Origin: Alopecurus myosuroides
Lineage: Eukaryota > Streptophyta > Magnoliopsida > Poales > Poaceae
NCBI GenBank assembly: GCA_028641055.1
Contig: CM054060.1
Span: 164,088,696-164,152,695, forward strand
Reading direction: 5' to 3'
DNA length: 64,000 nt
Shown here: positions 10,270 through 21,087 of the stretch, in pieces
Layout of the letters: every line of letters starts with the position of its first letter
Numbering within the stretch: the first letter of the stretch is position 1
Program-made: the position numbers and the translations under genes
The notes under the pieces: generated by a model
Seen by the model: only the letters and a program-made list of their open reading frames with translations
What the model was told of the DNA's origin: nothing
The model's database searches: none

Positions 10270-11593
10270 GTAAGTAAATAACAATAAAAGTAAATACTTT
10301 CTGCAAGTGGCCCAACCTTTTTAGCACAAAGGACAAGCCGATGGTGTTTCTTATAATGACTAAAACTTTCCTGGGGACACACGGGAGGATTCGTCAAGTT
10401 ATTTTAATCACACACCGTTGATTAATCTTTATCTTTTGGTAAGTATTATGTGGGTAGACCTATGCTAGTGATTTGTCCCATTCAAGACAACTTACGATTA
10501 CACTACTTGCAAGCATCCGCAACTACAAGATAGTAATTAAGAAATAAATCTAACCGTAGAAATAAACTCATGTTATCTACTACTCCCTTATGTGAAGTCT
10601 TGCGAACTGGGTTCAGGTTTCTGGCACTCCAACAACCCTCCATAAGCAATACAATACACAATGCATTCCTATAGGCCCATAAAGGTGAAGTGCTATTTAG
10701 TCGACGTTCACATAACACCACTAGATAAATAGCAACATAATTTAAATATCAAACCGGTAAATATTACTCAACGGGTCATGATTACTAATAACGAGACTTC
10801 TCCCATGTCCTCAAGAACTACATGAACTACTCATAACACATCATATGGATTATGATCAGAGGTGATATATTGATGAATAACAATCTGGTCATAAAGGCTA
10901 AACAACGATAATCCTCATAAGCATCAACTAACAAGGGGGTAGTCAACAACGGTATAGATCTAATGAAATACTACAATATAGAACCCTAATTGTTATAAAA
11001 AAGATGATATGGGATGATGATGGTGATGGTGCTCATGGTGGTGATGATGTTGATGATGACCTTGATGATGCCAGTGATGACGATGACGGCGGTAATGAAT
11101 ACCCCCTCCGGGAGGGAATTTCCGCGACGGAATCTCCCTGCCACGAAGCACTTTTCTTCTCTGTCTCGTTTCCGTAGCGAAGAGGTGGTGAAAAATTCTA
11201 CGAAGTGGCTCTCTGATGTTTTTAGGTCAAGGGGGAGTACGCCAAAGGAGAGCCAGAGGTAGAGCCCATGGCCACCAGATGGGTCCCAAACGCGGCCTAG
11301 GGGCACCCGCGCGTGGGGTCACCTAGTAGGCCCCTGGCTCCCCTTCGGGTCTCCTTCGGGATCCCCCAGTGATTTTTGAGAAACTTCCTTTTCTGATTTT
11401 TTTTACGTCCGGAAGGTACCCCCTCTGACACGTGCTTTTTCCCTATGAATTCAGGCTCCGATAAATAATTTTGGAAAATTGTAAAACACACAGAAAACCA
11501 TAAAATAACATAAGTATTGCACTCTAATACGAAATGTATCCATGCATAAGAGATAATTAACATATAAAATAGTGATGCAAAATGGACGTATCA
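10270..11593 (-). repeat. 3' LTR of G0 (left end cut by C2)
   Basis: About 1.3 kb, ending at the CA of 11592-11593. It contains a GAT/ATG-rich low-complexity stretch at about 11010-11090. No partner LTR is visible, so its left boundary rests on the end of the C2 LTR. Confidence 0.65.
11010..11095. repeat. GAT/GGT-rich imperfect microsatellite
   Basis: Repeated GATGATGGTGATG-like triplets inside the G0 LTR. Open frames over it (Met/Val-rich on plus) are composition artefacts. Confidence 0.7.
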
Positions 11594-11611
11594 ACTCCCC
11601 CAAGCTTAGAC

Positions 11612-11631
11612 TTCGCTTGTTCCCAAGCGAA
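11612..11631. other. Hairpin next to the polypurine tract of G0
   Basis: Plus strand TTCGCTTG-TTCC-CAAGCGAA: a perfect 8-bp stem with a 4-base loop. In the element's RNA (minus strand) the loop is GGAA. It ends 18 bases from the 3' LTR at 11593. See the matching hairpins in G1 and G2. Confidence 0.75.
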
Positions 11632-12250
11632 AACTGAACTCGAAAAACATGACCACATGTTTTATGGAGTGAAGTGTCGATAATGAAGAATACAAACATG
11701 ACGCATCAGTAATTACTCAACAAACACTAATAATTATATACATTAACCTTCCTCATAATGATTCTCAAAGATAAGTAATGATTCAATCATGCAAAGGTGT
11801 AGTAAGGTGCAAATTCATTGAGCAATGGACCACTGTGTTCTTGGTCAAAGAACAACTACAAATCAATCTTATCTTTCCAGAAGAGTCTATGTCAGAGCTA
11901 ATAAGAAAATAACACATATTTCAATTATCATAAAGTATTTTCATGAATAGAAAACTTTAAGGAGCTATCGTATTATAAAGGAAGTGAAAATAACTGTCAC
12001 GGAGGAAGATGCTAGTCACCAAAGCTTAAATTTCAACTTGGTTACCTTGATCGTAATGTCAACTGCAATAAAACATGGTTAATAACATCATGGATATATA
12101 TAATAATACATCTCAGGTCAACATCATAAGTTTTCTTTTGGAGAATAGAAAGGATGGGTAGAATTGATTCAATCATAATTGTAAAGATAGACCCTTCACA
12201 GAGGGAAGCAGGGATTACTCATATGCTAGATATTTTCAGTTTTCTTGTCA

Positions 12251-12528
12251 TGACGTGACGTGGCAAGGCGGGCAGCGGAGGAGGAGCGCGCGTGTGGCAC
12301 TCCTCTCTTCTAGTCACATCAACTCATACATGAGTTATAATGGCTCACATTATTATAAGGTGGTGCCAATCTCTCCGAACTAGTAATGTGGGACTAAACA
12401 ATAGTCTCACTCTCTCCACTTGATTTATTCATGTATGGGCCATGACAATTTCAGATTTTAGTTGGGCTTAGTTGGGATATTGGGCTGAACCAAACATTAT
12501 TGGGACGAGCCAAACATAAAATCCAACA
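12251..12528 (-). repeat. 3' LTR of C3 (about 280 bp)
   Basis: The minus-strand LTR opens TGTTGGATTTTATG (plus end ...AAATCCAACA at 12528) directly after a polypurine tract (minus CTTTGTGGGGGAT, plus 12529-12541). The far end at about 12251 (TGACGTGACG) is tentative. No partner LTR is visible. Confidence 0.6.
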
Positions 12529-13070
12529 ATCCCCCACAAAGTGTCATTAGCACATCTCATAATCTCAGTTCCAAAACGTTGTTTATATACCAGTGCTTAG
12601 TGGAAACTTTTAAGTTGAACTTCCACTTAGAACATTATACTACACTAGTTCACATCTTGGATAGTGGACTACGCCATGTACTACAAGTTTGTTGTGATAC
12701 CAGTTTCACACAAAGGTCTAGACCGATACTAGGCTTTCGCAAGGCTTCCCCGCGGTTGAAGCGTATACGTCATACTCTGAAGGTCTTTCATGAGTTTATT
12801 AGAGAGCACCTGATTCTCATATACTGCGACGTATAAAAGTCAAACTCATATAGGTGAGTTACTCAGGAGATGTTCTTGAGGACACATCTCTGCTTATATA
12901 AAGAATCCACTTGTAATACATTAGGACAAATATCAACCTACCATACATATTAGGAGAGTATTGCATCTTCATAGAATGGGATAAAATATAAGGAACTCTC
13001 CTCTCAGCTGACCAACACCCTGTCTCCCACTTCTACTTCACGAGATCTCCGATCACATAGAGTGGGTTAC
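12529..13070 (-). other. C3 polypurine tract and 3' internal region
   Basis: Starts with the polypurine tract and continues as non-coding 3' internal Copia sequence up to the G1 insertion. The last five bases, GTTAC at 13066-13070, are the left target duplication of G1. No coding frame is supported. Confidence 0.65.
13066..13070. repeat. Target site duplication of G1, left (GTTAC)
   Basis: GTTAC directly before the G1 LTR at 13071; the same five bases follow G1 at 22751-22755. Confidence 0.9.
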
Positions 13071-14742
13071 TGCTACGCCTTGATGGTGCCTTGACGGGGA
13101 GACTTCTTGATGATGATGAATTTTAAGTCCCCGACAACGGCGCCAGAAATTCTTGATGCTTGTGATGGCGTGTTGGGAACCCCAAGAGGAGGGTGTGATG
13201 AGTACAGCGGTAAGAATTTCCCTCAGTTAAGAACCAGGGTTATCAATCTAGTAGGAGAAAGAGGATCTTCGGAAGGTTGATGCCACTGACGATGTTGATG
13301 GCGCCTCACCGGTGTCAGCAACAACACGGAACCTGCACACAACACAACAAAAATACTTTGTCCCAACGGTACAATGAGATTGTCAATCTCACCGGTCTTG
13401 CTGAAACCAAAGATTAGACGTATAGTGTGGAAAATGGTGTATGCTTGCAGTAAGTAAAGAAAGCAGGGAATTGTAGTGGTTTGTTTAACAGTGTAGGAAA
13501 ATGGACCGGGGTTCATAGGTTCACTAGTGGTGTCTCTCCATAAAAGATAGCATGCTGGGTGAACAAATTACAGCTAGGCAATTGACAAATAGAGGTTGCA
13601 CCGTAGTGCACATTCATTACATGATGACTACTATGATATTTAGTGCGGGCATTACAACAATACACATAGACCGTAATCCAACTGCATCTATGACTAATAA
13701 TCCACCCTCGGGTTATCATCCAAACCCCCTTAAGTATTAAGTTGCAAGCAACAGATAATCGCATTAAGCAATGTGTGTAATGTAAGGACTGATTGTGCAC
13801 GCGGGCACTCGCACCGCTATTTTCTCCCTAGTGACAACATCACATCCTCCCCCGTTACGTTTCTGTCACTCGAGCACAGGCGAAAAGGAGGCATGAACGC
13901 AACTATCGAGCATAAATACTCCCTCTTGGAGTCACTAGCAACTACTTGGCCAGAGCAACCACTAGCAACGGAAAGCATGCAAGATCACAAATAACATATG
14001 CAATAAAGACTATAATCAACTTGGCATAAGTTCAATATTCATCAGATCCCAGCAAACACAGCACATAGAATTACATAAGAACAATGTCGATCATGTTAGG
14101 CAGCTCACGAGATCTAAACATTGAGGCATAGGAGGAGAAGACAACCATCTAGCTACTTTTATGGACCCGTAGTCCAAGGATGAACTACCCACACATCACT
14201 CTGGAGGCAGGCATGGTGATGAAGAGGCCTCCGGTGATGATCTCCTCTCCGGCAGGGTGCCGGGAGAAAGCTTCAGAACCCCCTTGATCTAGGGTTGACG
14301 ACGACGGCAGCTGTGGAACTTTTCGGGGATTTTTTGATCAAGTACGTAGGGTTTTCCTTTGGAGGGGAATAAATAGGCAAAAGGGCGACGCAGGTGGGCC
14401 ACCAGGGCAGCCTCACCACCCGTAGGCACGGCCAAGGTGGGGGGCGCCTCGCTATGGTGAGGGCTCCCTGGTGCCCGTCTTCGACTCCTCTTCGGACTTC
14501 TGGATGCTTCCGGGGAAAATAGGAACTTCGGGATTCGTGGGGTCCAATTCCGAGGATATTTCTAGAACAACTTTTCTGAAATAAAAAACAACAGAAAACA
14601 GGGAGCTGTCACTTGGCATCTTGTTAATAGGTTAGTCCCGTAAAAGGTGTAAAAATGCTATAAAGAAGGGAGAAAACATGTAGCAATTGGCATAATATCA
14701 ACATGGAACATTAGAAATTGTATATACGTTGGAAACGTATCA
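13071..14742 (-). repeat. 3' LTR of G1 (1672 bp)
   Basis: Plus TGCTACGCC...AACGTATCA. Aligns along its length with 21088-22750, with scattered substitutions and small indels. Near its left end, 13128-13145, it carries a copy of the primer-site sequence TCCCCGACAACGGCGCCA. Confidence 0.88.
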
Positions 14743-14761
14743 AGCATCCCCAAGCTTAGTT

Positions 14762-14781
14762 CCTACTCGTCATCGAGTAGG
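14762..14781. other. Hairpin next to the polypurine tract of G1
   Basis: Plus CCTACTCG-TCAT-CGAGTAGG: perfect 8-bp stem, 4-base loop (ATGA in the element's RNA). It lies 19 bases from the 3' LTR at 14742; the intervening bases hold the polypurine tract (minus AAGCTTGGGGATGCT). Confidence 0.8.
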
Positions 14782-15010
14782 TAAATGATAAAACAAAATA
14801 ATTTCTGAGGTACATGCTACCACACAATCTTAATCATAATATGTAAAGCAGAGCATGTAAACTAGGATCAAATGAACTAAATATGTGATCTATATTTGAT
14901 ATCAACAAGTAATGCATAAAAAAATAAGAAGAAAGAAGCAAAACTTTTAATGAATCAATACTAAAAGACTATCAACCGTGCAAAGTTTATTAGAGATGAC
15001 TAGTATATGT

Positions 15011-15031
15011 GCCCGTGCGTTGCACCGGGTA
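15011..15031 (-). other. Helitron 3'-terminal hairpin
   Basis: Plus GCCCGTGCGTTGCACCGGG folds with CCCG/CGGG and TGC/GCA arms, one bulge and a three-base loop. In element orientation it is 12 bases upstream of the terminal CTAG, the usual place for the Helitron stop signal. Confidence 0.8.
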
Positions 15032-15879
15032 AGTCCGTGCTTTGCTATAGAGAAAACACCAGAATCCTATTGCTAGCGATAATGATAAGCAAATCCTTCC
15101 TTGCTGCTATAGTAGACGGAGAGAGTTTGAGAACCGTCCACTTTCAACCCCCGATTCAGGCCTCTACCACCGCCGGCATCCTTGCGGGTTGGTGTTAAGA
15201 AAGGATGGGGTACCGCCGCCATCTGTATAGAGTAGTTTTAGGTCACAGATGTCGATGCTAGTGGTTTTCCTCAATGGAGAATGGCGTCCTGCCGTAGTGT
15301 CATCCTAGATCTTCTTCAAGCAAAGATTTGGATCCTAGATTTGTTGTTGTAGGTTGCCTCTCATGGTGGAAGGTAAAGCTACAATGCGGATCTGGAGGTG
15401 CTTCCTCTAATAAGCTCGGTAGTCGGCAGCGGCAACTTGATCTAGAGCCATGGTGAGGGGGCTGAAGATGATGGTGTTCCTCTGTCTCCTGCTGCTCTGC
15501 CTGAAGGTGAAGTTGAGACATCAGCATCGTCCACGGGAGCTGTGCTTGGTGGTGGAGAACCCAAATGCCGGTTGCAGAGCACCGGAGTTATGCTCGGCCA
15601 AAAAGGCCTATCCGCGCCCGGATGGACTGGAGTTTCTTCCTCCTTCACTGTAAAACGTTCACCGACCTCGCTATGGGATCCAACGGTGGTGGCGTCCCCG
15701 GCGGCGTCGCTCCCGATTGCGGTTAGAGGTCAGATTCTGCGATGGCCAAGGTCAAGTACCCGATTGCATTTTCTGCAAATCTTGTAGGCCCATGTATGTA
15801 AATTCCGAGGACCCAATTTGACCTGTATGTAAGGTCCTCTTTGTAATGCTGCCATTTATTTAATGCATTTCGAGTCCTT

Positions 15880-15905
15880 CGGGGCCTCCCCCGTTTAAAA
15901 AAAAG
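15880..15905. repeat. Short A-rich tract inside the Helitron
   Basis: CCTTCGGGGCCTCCC followed by CGTTTAAAAAAAA resembles the 3' end of a captured transcript or a non-LTR retroelement. Nothing upstream is recognisable as a LINE or SINE, so this is only a hint. Confidence 0.3.
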
Positions 15906-17820
15906 GCTCCTCATGCGTCGTCGGCTGGGCGGGCACACCATGCCCGGAAATCACGAGCTCCTCAACCATTGTCCATTGGAACGCCTCCCAACTGTACCAT
16001 GTACATAACATACGCAACATGGGTTCCGCTATAGTAAGGTCATCATGGTAAGCTTGACTGTAAGCGTCTTAATTCTTCCCCTCCTGCCAGGCATTGTCAT
16101 CGTCAATTGGGTGAAATCCATTAGAACCTCAACCATCTCATGCTCTCTTTCAGCACATCCCACATAAATTAGAGCTTTGTAAAGTTGTAGAAAAAGCTAT
16201 CATGCAAGAAGGTACAGCAGGTCATCGGTACACACACATGTCATGTCGGCACCTCAATAAGTTCCAAACATCTGTCATGTCATTTGTGCAAAAAAAAAAA
16301 AATATATCTCACGATTATCTATCTCCCAATATCTCACTCTATTAAAACCCCACAAAAATCTCTCTATGTAAAAGAATTACCGGCTGCAAGCTCTCTCTGT
16401 AAAAAGTCCCAGAAAATCAACCTCGCGCCACCGGCAAGCCATCTCTCGGCTCCGTGTACTTGCTGTCACATCCCGGTCGGCTGCCCATGCTTGATTCCCC
16501 TTAAAACGACAATAAGCCCCTTGCTTAATATTCAGTATTGTACTGTTCAAGTAAGTTCAGAGAATTTGAACAATTGATATTCTTTGACCGGATTCAGCTA
16601 AAGCAATGCTGTTTATATAAGGATAAAGTATTCCTAGCCAGGAAGTTTACAACAAAGAACCAAAATTGATTTCTCCATGCAGAAATCATCTAGCAGCCCA
16701 TGTACACTTCGGGTCACCATGCTCATCTTCATTGCATCCCCAGTCTGATCCTCTCGACTGCGCCCCTCTCATCTTCCTCACATTGTCGGCAACACGGTGG
16801 CCCTCAGGCCTCACCTCCCTTGCTCCACATTCTCTCTTGTACTGCGGTGCGCCAAGGAATCTGACATTGTCATGGAACAGGAGTAAAGCGACAGCCGCGA
16901 TGTCGTCGGCGACCTAGCCTCCAGCTGGGCCTGTGTTTAGTGAGAATTTGCAATTCCACATATACCTGCATATAAGAATACTTGAGATATCAAGAATCGG
17001 AAATCTATACAATTCTATATTGGTTAAGTTTTTTTGTACACAAAAACCAGCATACATCAGTAAACAGAGGTGATATTTCACATCGTATGTACTATTTCTG
17101 TATCCAAGGATACTAACCAATTTGGTGGTGAGCCGGCAGCTTGGGTGGAGAACGGACCGCTGGAGTTCGGACGAATTCTGCGGAGCAAGCTGTGGGGGTT
17201 CGGACAGGGCACGTCGACGCCGGCAGCGCGCCTGGAGAAGAGAGGGCGGAGATGAGAAACGGACAACGCGAAATCGGCTACCGGAGGCGTCAACGCAGGA
17301 GCTGCAGCGACCGTCGTCCTCCTGTGAGATGGTACGCGGGAGCTGCTGCGTCGCCGTTGACCTCGGCTCGGATCTTTCTCAATGGCATCTGTGCGCCTGA
17401 TTCGACGATCTCGCATTCATGGGATGGTTGTTTCCACCCGTCCGGCGTCGGCGCGGGATCTCAGTCTGGCGACGACGGGGAACCAGGGCTCACGGCGGCC
17501 GACGACGCTGCAGGCGTCCATGGCTGCCATGACCCATCTGTATCCCCTCCGTCAAGAGGTGGATGGTACCATGGGATCGAGGGCATGGGGCGCTCGGGGC
17601 GACGCCGCATGAGAGCGGATCGGGATGGAGAGGAGCCGCTCCCAGAATCTGGACCGGGATTTTTGGTTCGAATCCGCACCGGGCAGACAGCCAGAAAAAA
17701 CGAAGCGGTATTTGACATATGAGTGGCAATGGCGGGTAATTTATTCAAACTCTAAGGGCAATTTCGTAATTTTATTGACGGACCGGAAGAAACCTTCCTC
17801 TCTTTATTATTAGGTAGAGA

Positions 17821-20281
17821 TTTAAGCTTTCAAGAACAACAATATCATGCATGACAAACGATCTTCACAACCCCTGTTAGGATCGAGTCAAGCTTTCCAC
17901 ACGATGCAATGCTTGAATCTTAAACTATTTGTGCACTAAAAACAAGAAGGTGTTCTGCGTTGGTCCCTGGCACCGGGATGTTATGGCAAAGAGAACACTA
18001 TGGGGGGTTTGGAAGGTCAATGGAAGAAAGGCTCACAAAGCTTAAAGTGGTAATTAGACAAGAGAAAGTCTTACAACCGAAGCTATGCAAGGAATAGGTA
18101 TTTTCACACAACAGATGCACATAAAGCTATAAGTGTATGAAAGATCTTCAATGGAACTAGTGGGGGGTGCATCCAACTTGCTTGCTCACGAAGACCTAGA
18201 GCTCATTTGAGGAGGCTCATCACTAGAATATACAAGCCAAGTTATATAATGTAAAGTTCCCCACATAGTTATGAATGAATGATAATATGAAAACTTTCTC
18301 CAAACTGAAGCATTGGTGCTAAACATGAAGCACAAGTGTGGTATAAAGGATAGTGATGCGCCCCCTCTCTCTTTATTCTCTCTTTGGCCCTTTTTTTCTT
18401 TTTGGGATTTTTCAATTTTTTTTATATCGTCACCGGTAGGGGCACCATCCTATATTATAATGAGTCATCACAATTTTAGTACTCATAACTCATAATGGAA
18501 TATCTCTGATGTATCCAACTGCATGCTCCTGCCAGTGTAGCAATATGCATAAATAACCATGAAGCTCATCATCAAGTAACATAATGGAGGTGGATGTTGT
18601 GCAGCAATATATCTCGAAATGGCTATGGAAATGCCATGATAGGTAGATATGGTGGCTGTTTTGAGGAAGAATATATGGGCTTATGTGTAGGAGAACAAAG
18701 TCCTCCCACGGGATTTGGATGCATTGGCGAAGTTTGCACCAACTCTCAATGTGAGAAAGGGCAATGCACAGTACCGAAGAGGCTAGCAAATATGGATGGT
18801 GGAAGTGCCAGGAACCGCAACATAGACTCACGAGTTAAAAGGTTGCAGCAAGCAAATCATCTTTACAAGGAACAATGCAAATCACTCCAAGAGGGTCTAT
18901 GGCAGTGACAAGTCACTGTTAGCTACCCCGACCGTAGCGCGTAACAAAAGGCCGATCAGAAATGTATCACTCGTAGCAATCATATACCATTGTTTCTATC
19001 AGCTGGTAATTTTAAGTGTGGCACAGTTTCAAGTTTCTTAGACCAGCCATTAATTTTTTTACTTACTAGTCCTTCCCGTTTATCCATTAAGCAAATTAAT
19101 ATCTCAAAACAACAGCAGTGATTCAAGTGAAGCAGTTTAGTGATCTACAAGACCATGCGAATTTTTCCACTATACCAACTATAACATAAGCATTTCTATT
19201 CCCAACCAAGCACATATATGAGACAAAAAAGTCTCTCTAAGCATATAGCAATGAAAACTAGAGAGTACTAAAAACTCTAAATAAGAGATGAATGCATAAC
19301 AGGAGCTAAATAAATGCAGCAGCCAGACAAAGACTAAGAATACAAAGTATTCCCATGAAAAAGTGGAGCGTGTCACTCTCCAATAAAAGAATGTTGGGGT
19401 CCAACCAATCTTATTGCAAAAATAAAAACAAACTGAAAGCAAAAAATAAAAGACGCTCCAAGCAAAGCACATAAGATGTGACTGAATAAAAATATAGTTT
19501 CACTAGAAGTGACCTGATAATTTGTCGATGAAGAAGGGGGCATCCCCTAGCTTAGACGCTTGAGTCTTCTTGGAATTTACTGGGATGTACCACCGGGGAA
19601 TTCCCAAGCTTAGCCTCTTCACTCTTCTTGATCACGTCATATCATCCTCTTCTCTTGACCCTTGAAAACTTCCTTCACACCAAACTTCTCCCTATCTTCA
19701 TTAGCAACGTTAGTGCAATCGAAATAATAAATTCACATGGTTCAGTTTCAACACAAGACTAACACTCATAAACACATTATCTACTGTCACAACTTCTTTG
19801 TAAACTTTTTTCTCAAAAGAACACCAACAGAAAGAGATTAAGATGCAAATGCAATTATTGGCAGAAATCTGTCAAAACAGGACAGAAGGTAAAGATGATT
19901 TTTTTTGAAAATATTATGTTGCTCAAATCAAAAAGTGTTCAACTAAGAAAAGTTGCGTATATATCCCAGGATTACGCACAGATAAACTCAGGTCATTTTG
20001 AATTTTATGTGATTTTATACGAGTTTAACAGTGGACAGCACAAATTTGTTTCCTGCGCAGAAATCCGAAATATAGTCTCAACTTTCCACTAGAGGCTTTA
20101 CTTGGCTCAACAAAGACACAAAATAAAAGTTACAGCGGGGTTGCTAAGGAAATATACAACACCCAGGTGCAAAGCACACAGAAATAAACGACAGAAAACA
20201 GGTTGAAAATGGAGAAATAAAACGGGTTGTCTCTCGGTAGCGCTTTTCTTTAACGCCTTTCAGCTAGGCATGGAAAGCAAC
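17821..20281 (-). other. G1 internal non-coding region
   Basis: About 2.5 kb of AT-rich sequence matching the G2 internal region on the opposite strand (28670-29268 and 39230-40600). It shows phrases such as GGTCTAAGAAACTTGAA (minus) also seen at 29251. Short open frames here have no recognisable domain. Confidence 0.65.
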
Positions 20282-20890
20282 TCAAGTATTTTCAAGTGAA
20301 GAAGCATAAAAATTAAGCTTAGAAATATCCTCAACAATGAATTGTATTTCACCTATAGAAGTTTTAGATGTCCCTTTATCAGCACTTTTAGGCACACTAC
20401 TTTCATCAAATGGGTTTGGAGGAACAATCCAATCAAAATTCTTTTCTAGAGCTTCATGCATTCCTACCAATTTAAAGGGTATTGGTAGTTTAATTTCCTT
20501 ATCATTGGATTTACCCGGTGTGCTATTAATATCTACACATGAGCCTGACATCTCAAATCGGTTAAAAACTTTTCTAGCCTCAATGGCAACATCACCAAAT
20601 TCTTTAAACAAAGTTTCTGGAATAAACTCTCTTTTTCCGCTATCCTTAATGTTATCAAGGTTGAGGAAAATTTGTTGTATTATGGGATTAAGGTTAACAA
20701 ACCTATATTCCAGCATACAAACTAGAGATGCTGCAGCGGTTTCATAATCTAGAGCAAGTTTAGCTAAGGATCTATCCTCAAATTATTTGTGCTTACTAAC
20801 ATAATTAAAGAACTCTCCAATAATATCTTTCCCAATTATATCATCGCTACCTATTGGTACGTCTTTCAAGGTAAACTTGGGTAGAATCAT
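20282..20890 (-). pseudogene. G1 short ORF of unknown function (one in-frame stop)
   Basis: From ATG at 20890 to the stop at 20282 the frame is 203 codons with one stop at codon 36 (TAA, plus 20783-20785). After that stop it is open for 167 codons. The product is mildly acidic with no domain I recognise; phrases include LKDVPIGSDDIIGKDIIGEFF and PNPFDESSVPKSADKG. It lies just after the primer site, where gag would be, but has no zinc knuckle or capsid pattern. It differs from the ORF at the same place in G2 despite their shared LTRs. Confidence 0.5.
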
Positions 20891-21060
20891 GATTAGAGAT
20901 TAAACTAAGAGCAGAAAAGCAAAAATAACAGCTATGAAGTAAACTATTTTGTGTGTGTTTTTTATATAAAGAAGCAAAACAAGACAAAAATAAAAACAAG
21001 ACAATAAACAAAATAAAGAGGTTGAGAGTGAGAGACTCCCCTTGCCAGAAGACTTCTTTC

Positions 21061-21078
21061 TCCCCGGCAACGGCGCCA
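21061..21078 (-). other. Primer binding site of G1 (tRNA-Asp type)
   Basis: Plus TCCCCGGCAACGGCGCCA is minus TGGCGCCGTTGCCGGGGA, the primer site commonly assigned to tRNA-Asp in cereal Gypsy-type elements. Nine bases separate it from the 5' LTR end at 21088. Confidence 0.85.
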
Positions 21079-21087
21079 GAAATTCTT

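Larger units (their letters stand above)
10270..12250 (-). mobile_element. LTR retrotransposon G0, 3' part
   Basis: A minus-strand LTR ends at 11593 (plus ...GGACGTATCA, minus TGATACGTCC...). It is followed by a purine-rich tract (minus CTAAGCTTGGGGGAG), then AT-rich internal sequence to about 12250 where Copia C3 begins. The left part of the LTR is cut by C2. I see no coding frame in 11594-12250. The polypurine layout is like G1 and G2, but the LTR sequence differs, so it is a related but separate family. Confidence 0.7.
15000..17820 (-). mobile_element. Non-autonomous Helitron inside G1
   Basis: On the minus strand it starts TCTCTACCTAATAATAAAG and ends ...CACATATACTAG, matching the TC...CTRR ends of Helitrons. 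A hairpin (CCCG-TGC/GCA-CGGG with one bulged base) lies 12 bases before CTAG. It sits between A and T of AAATCATC and makes no target duplication, as expected. The uninterrupted sequence exists in G2 at about 40415-40440, which fixes both ends. No Rep/helicase frame is visible, so it is non-autonomous. The inside holds GC-rich, gene-like stretches (about 15430-15730 and 17120-17720) that may be captured fragments; I cannot name their source. Confidence 0.88.

Noticed and set aside
11014..11262. Met/Val-rich frame in the G0 LTR
   Set aside because: Produced by the GAT-rich microsatellite.
17078..17416. Possible gene in the Helitron (frames of 92-193 codons)
   Set aside because: Several frames overlap on both strands with Arg/Gly/Ser-rich translation; no domain or splice support, so described only as possible captured sequence.
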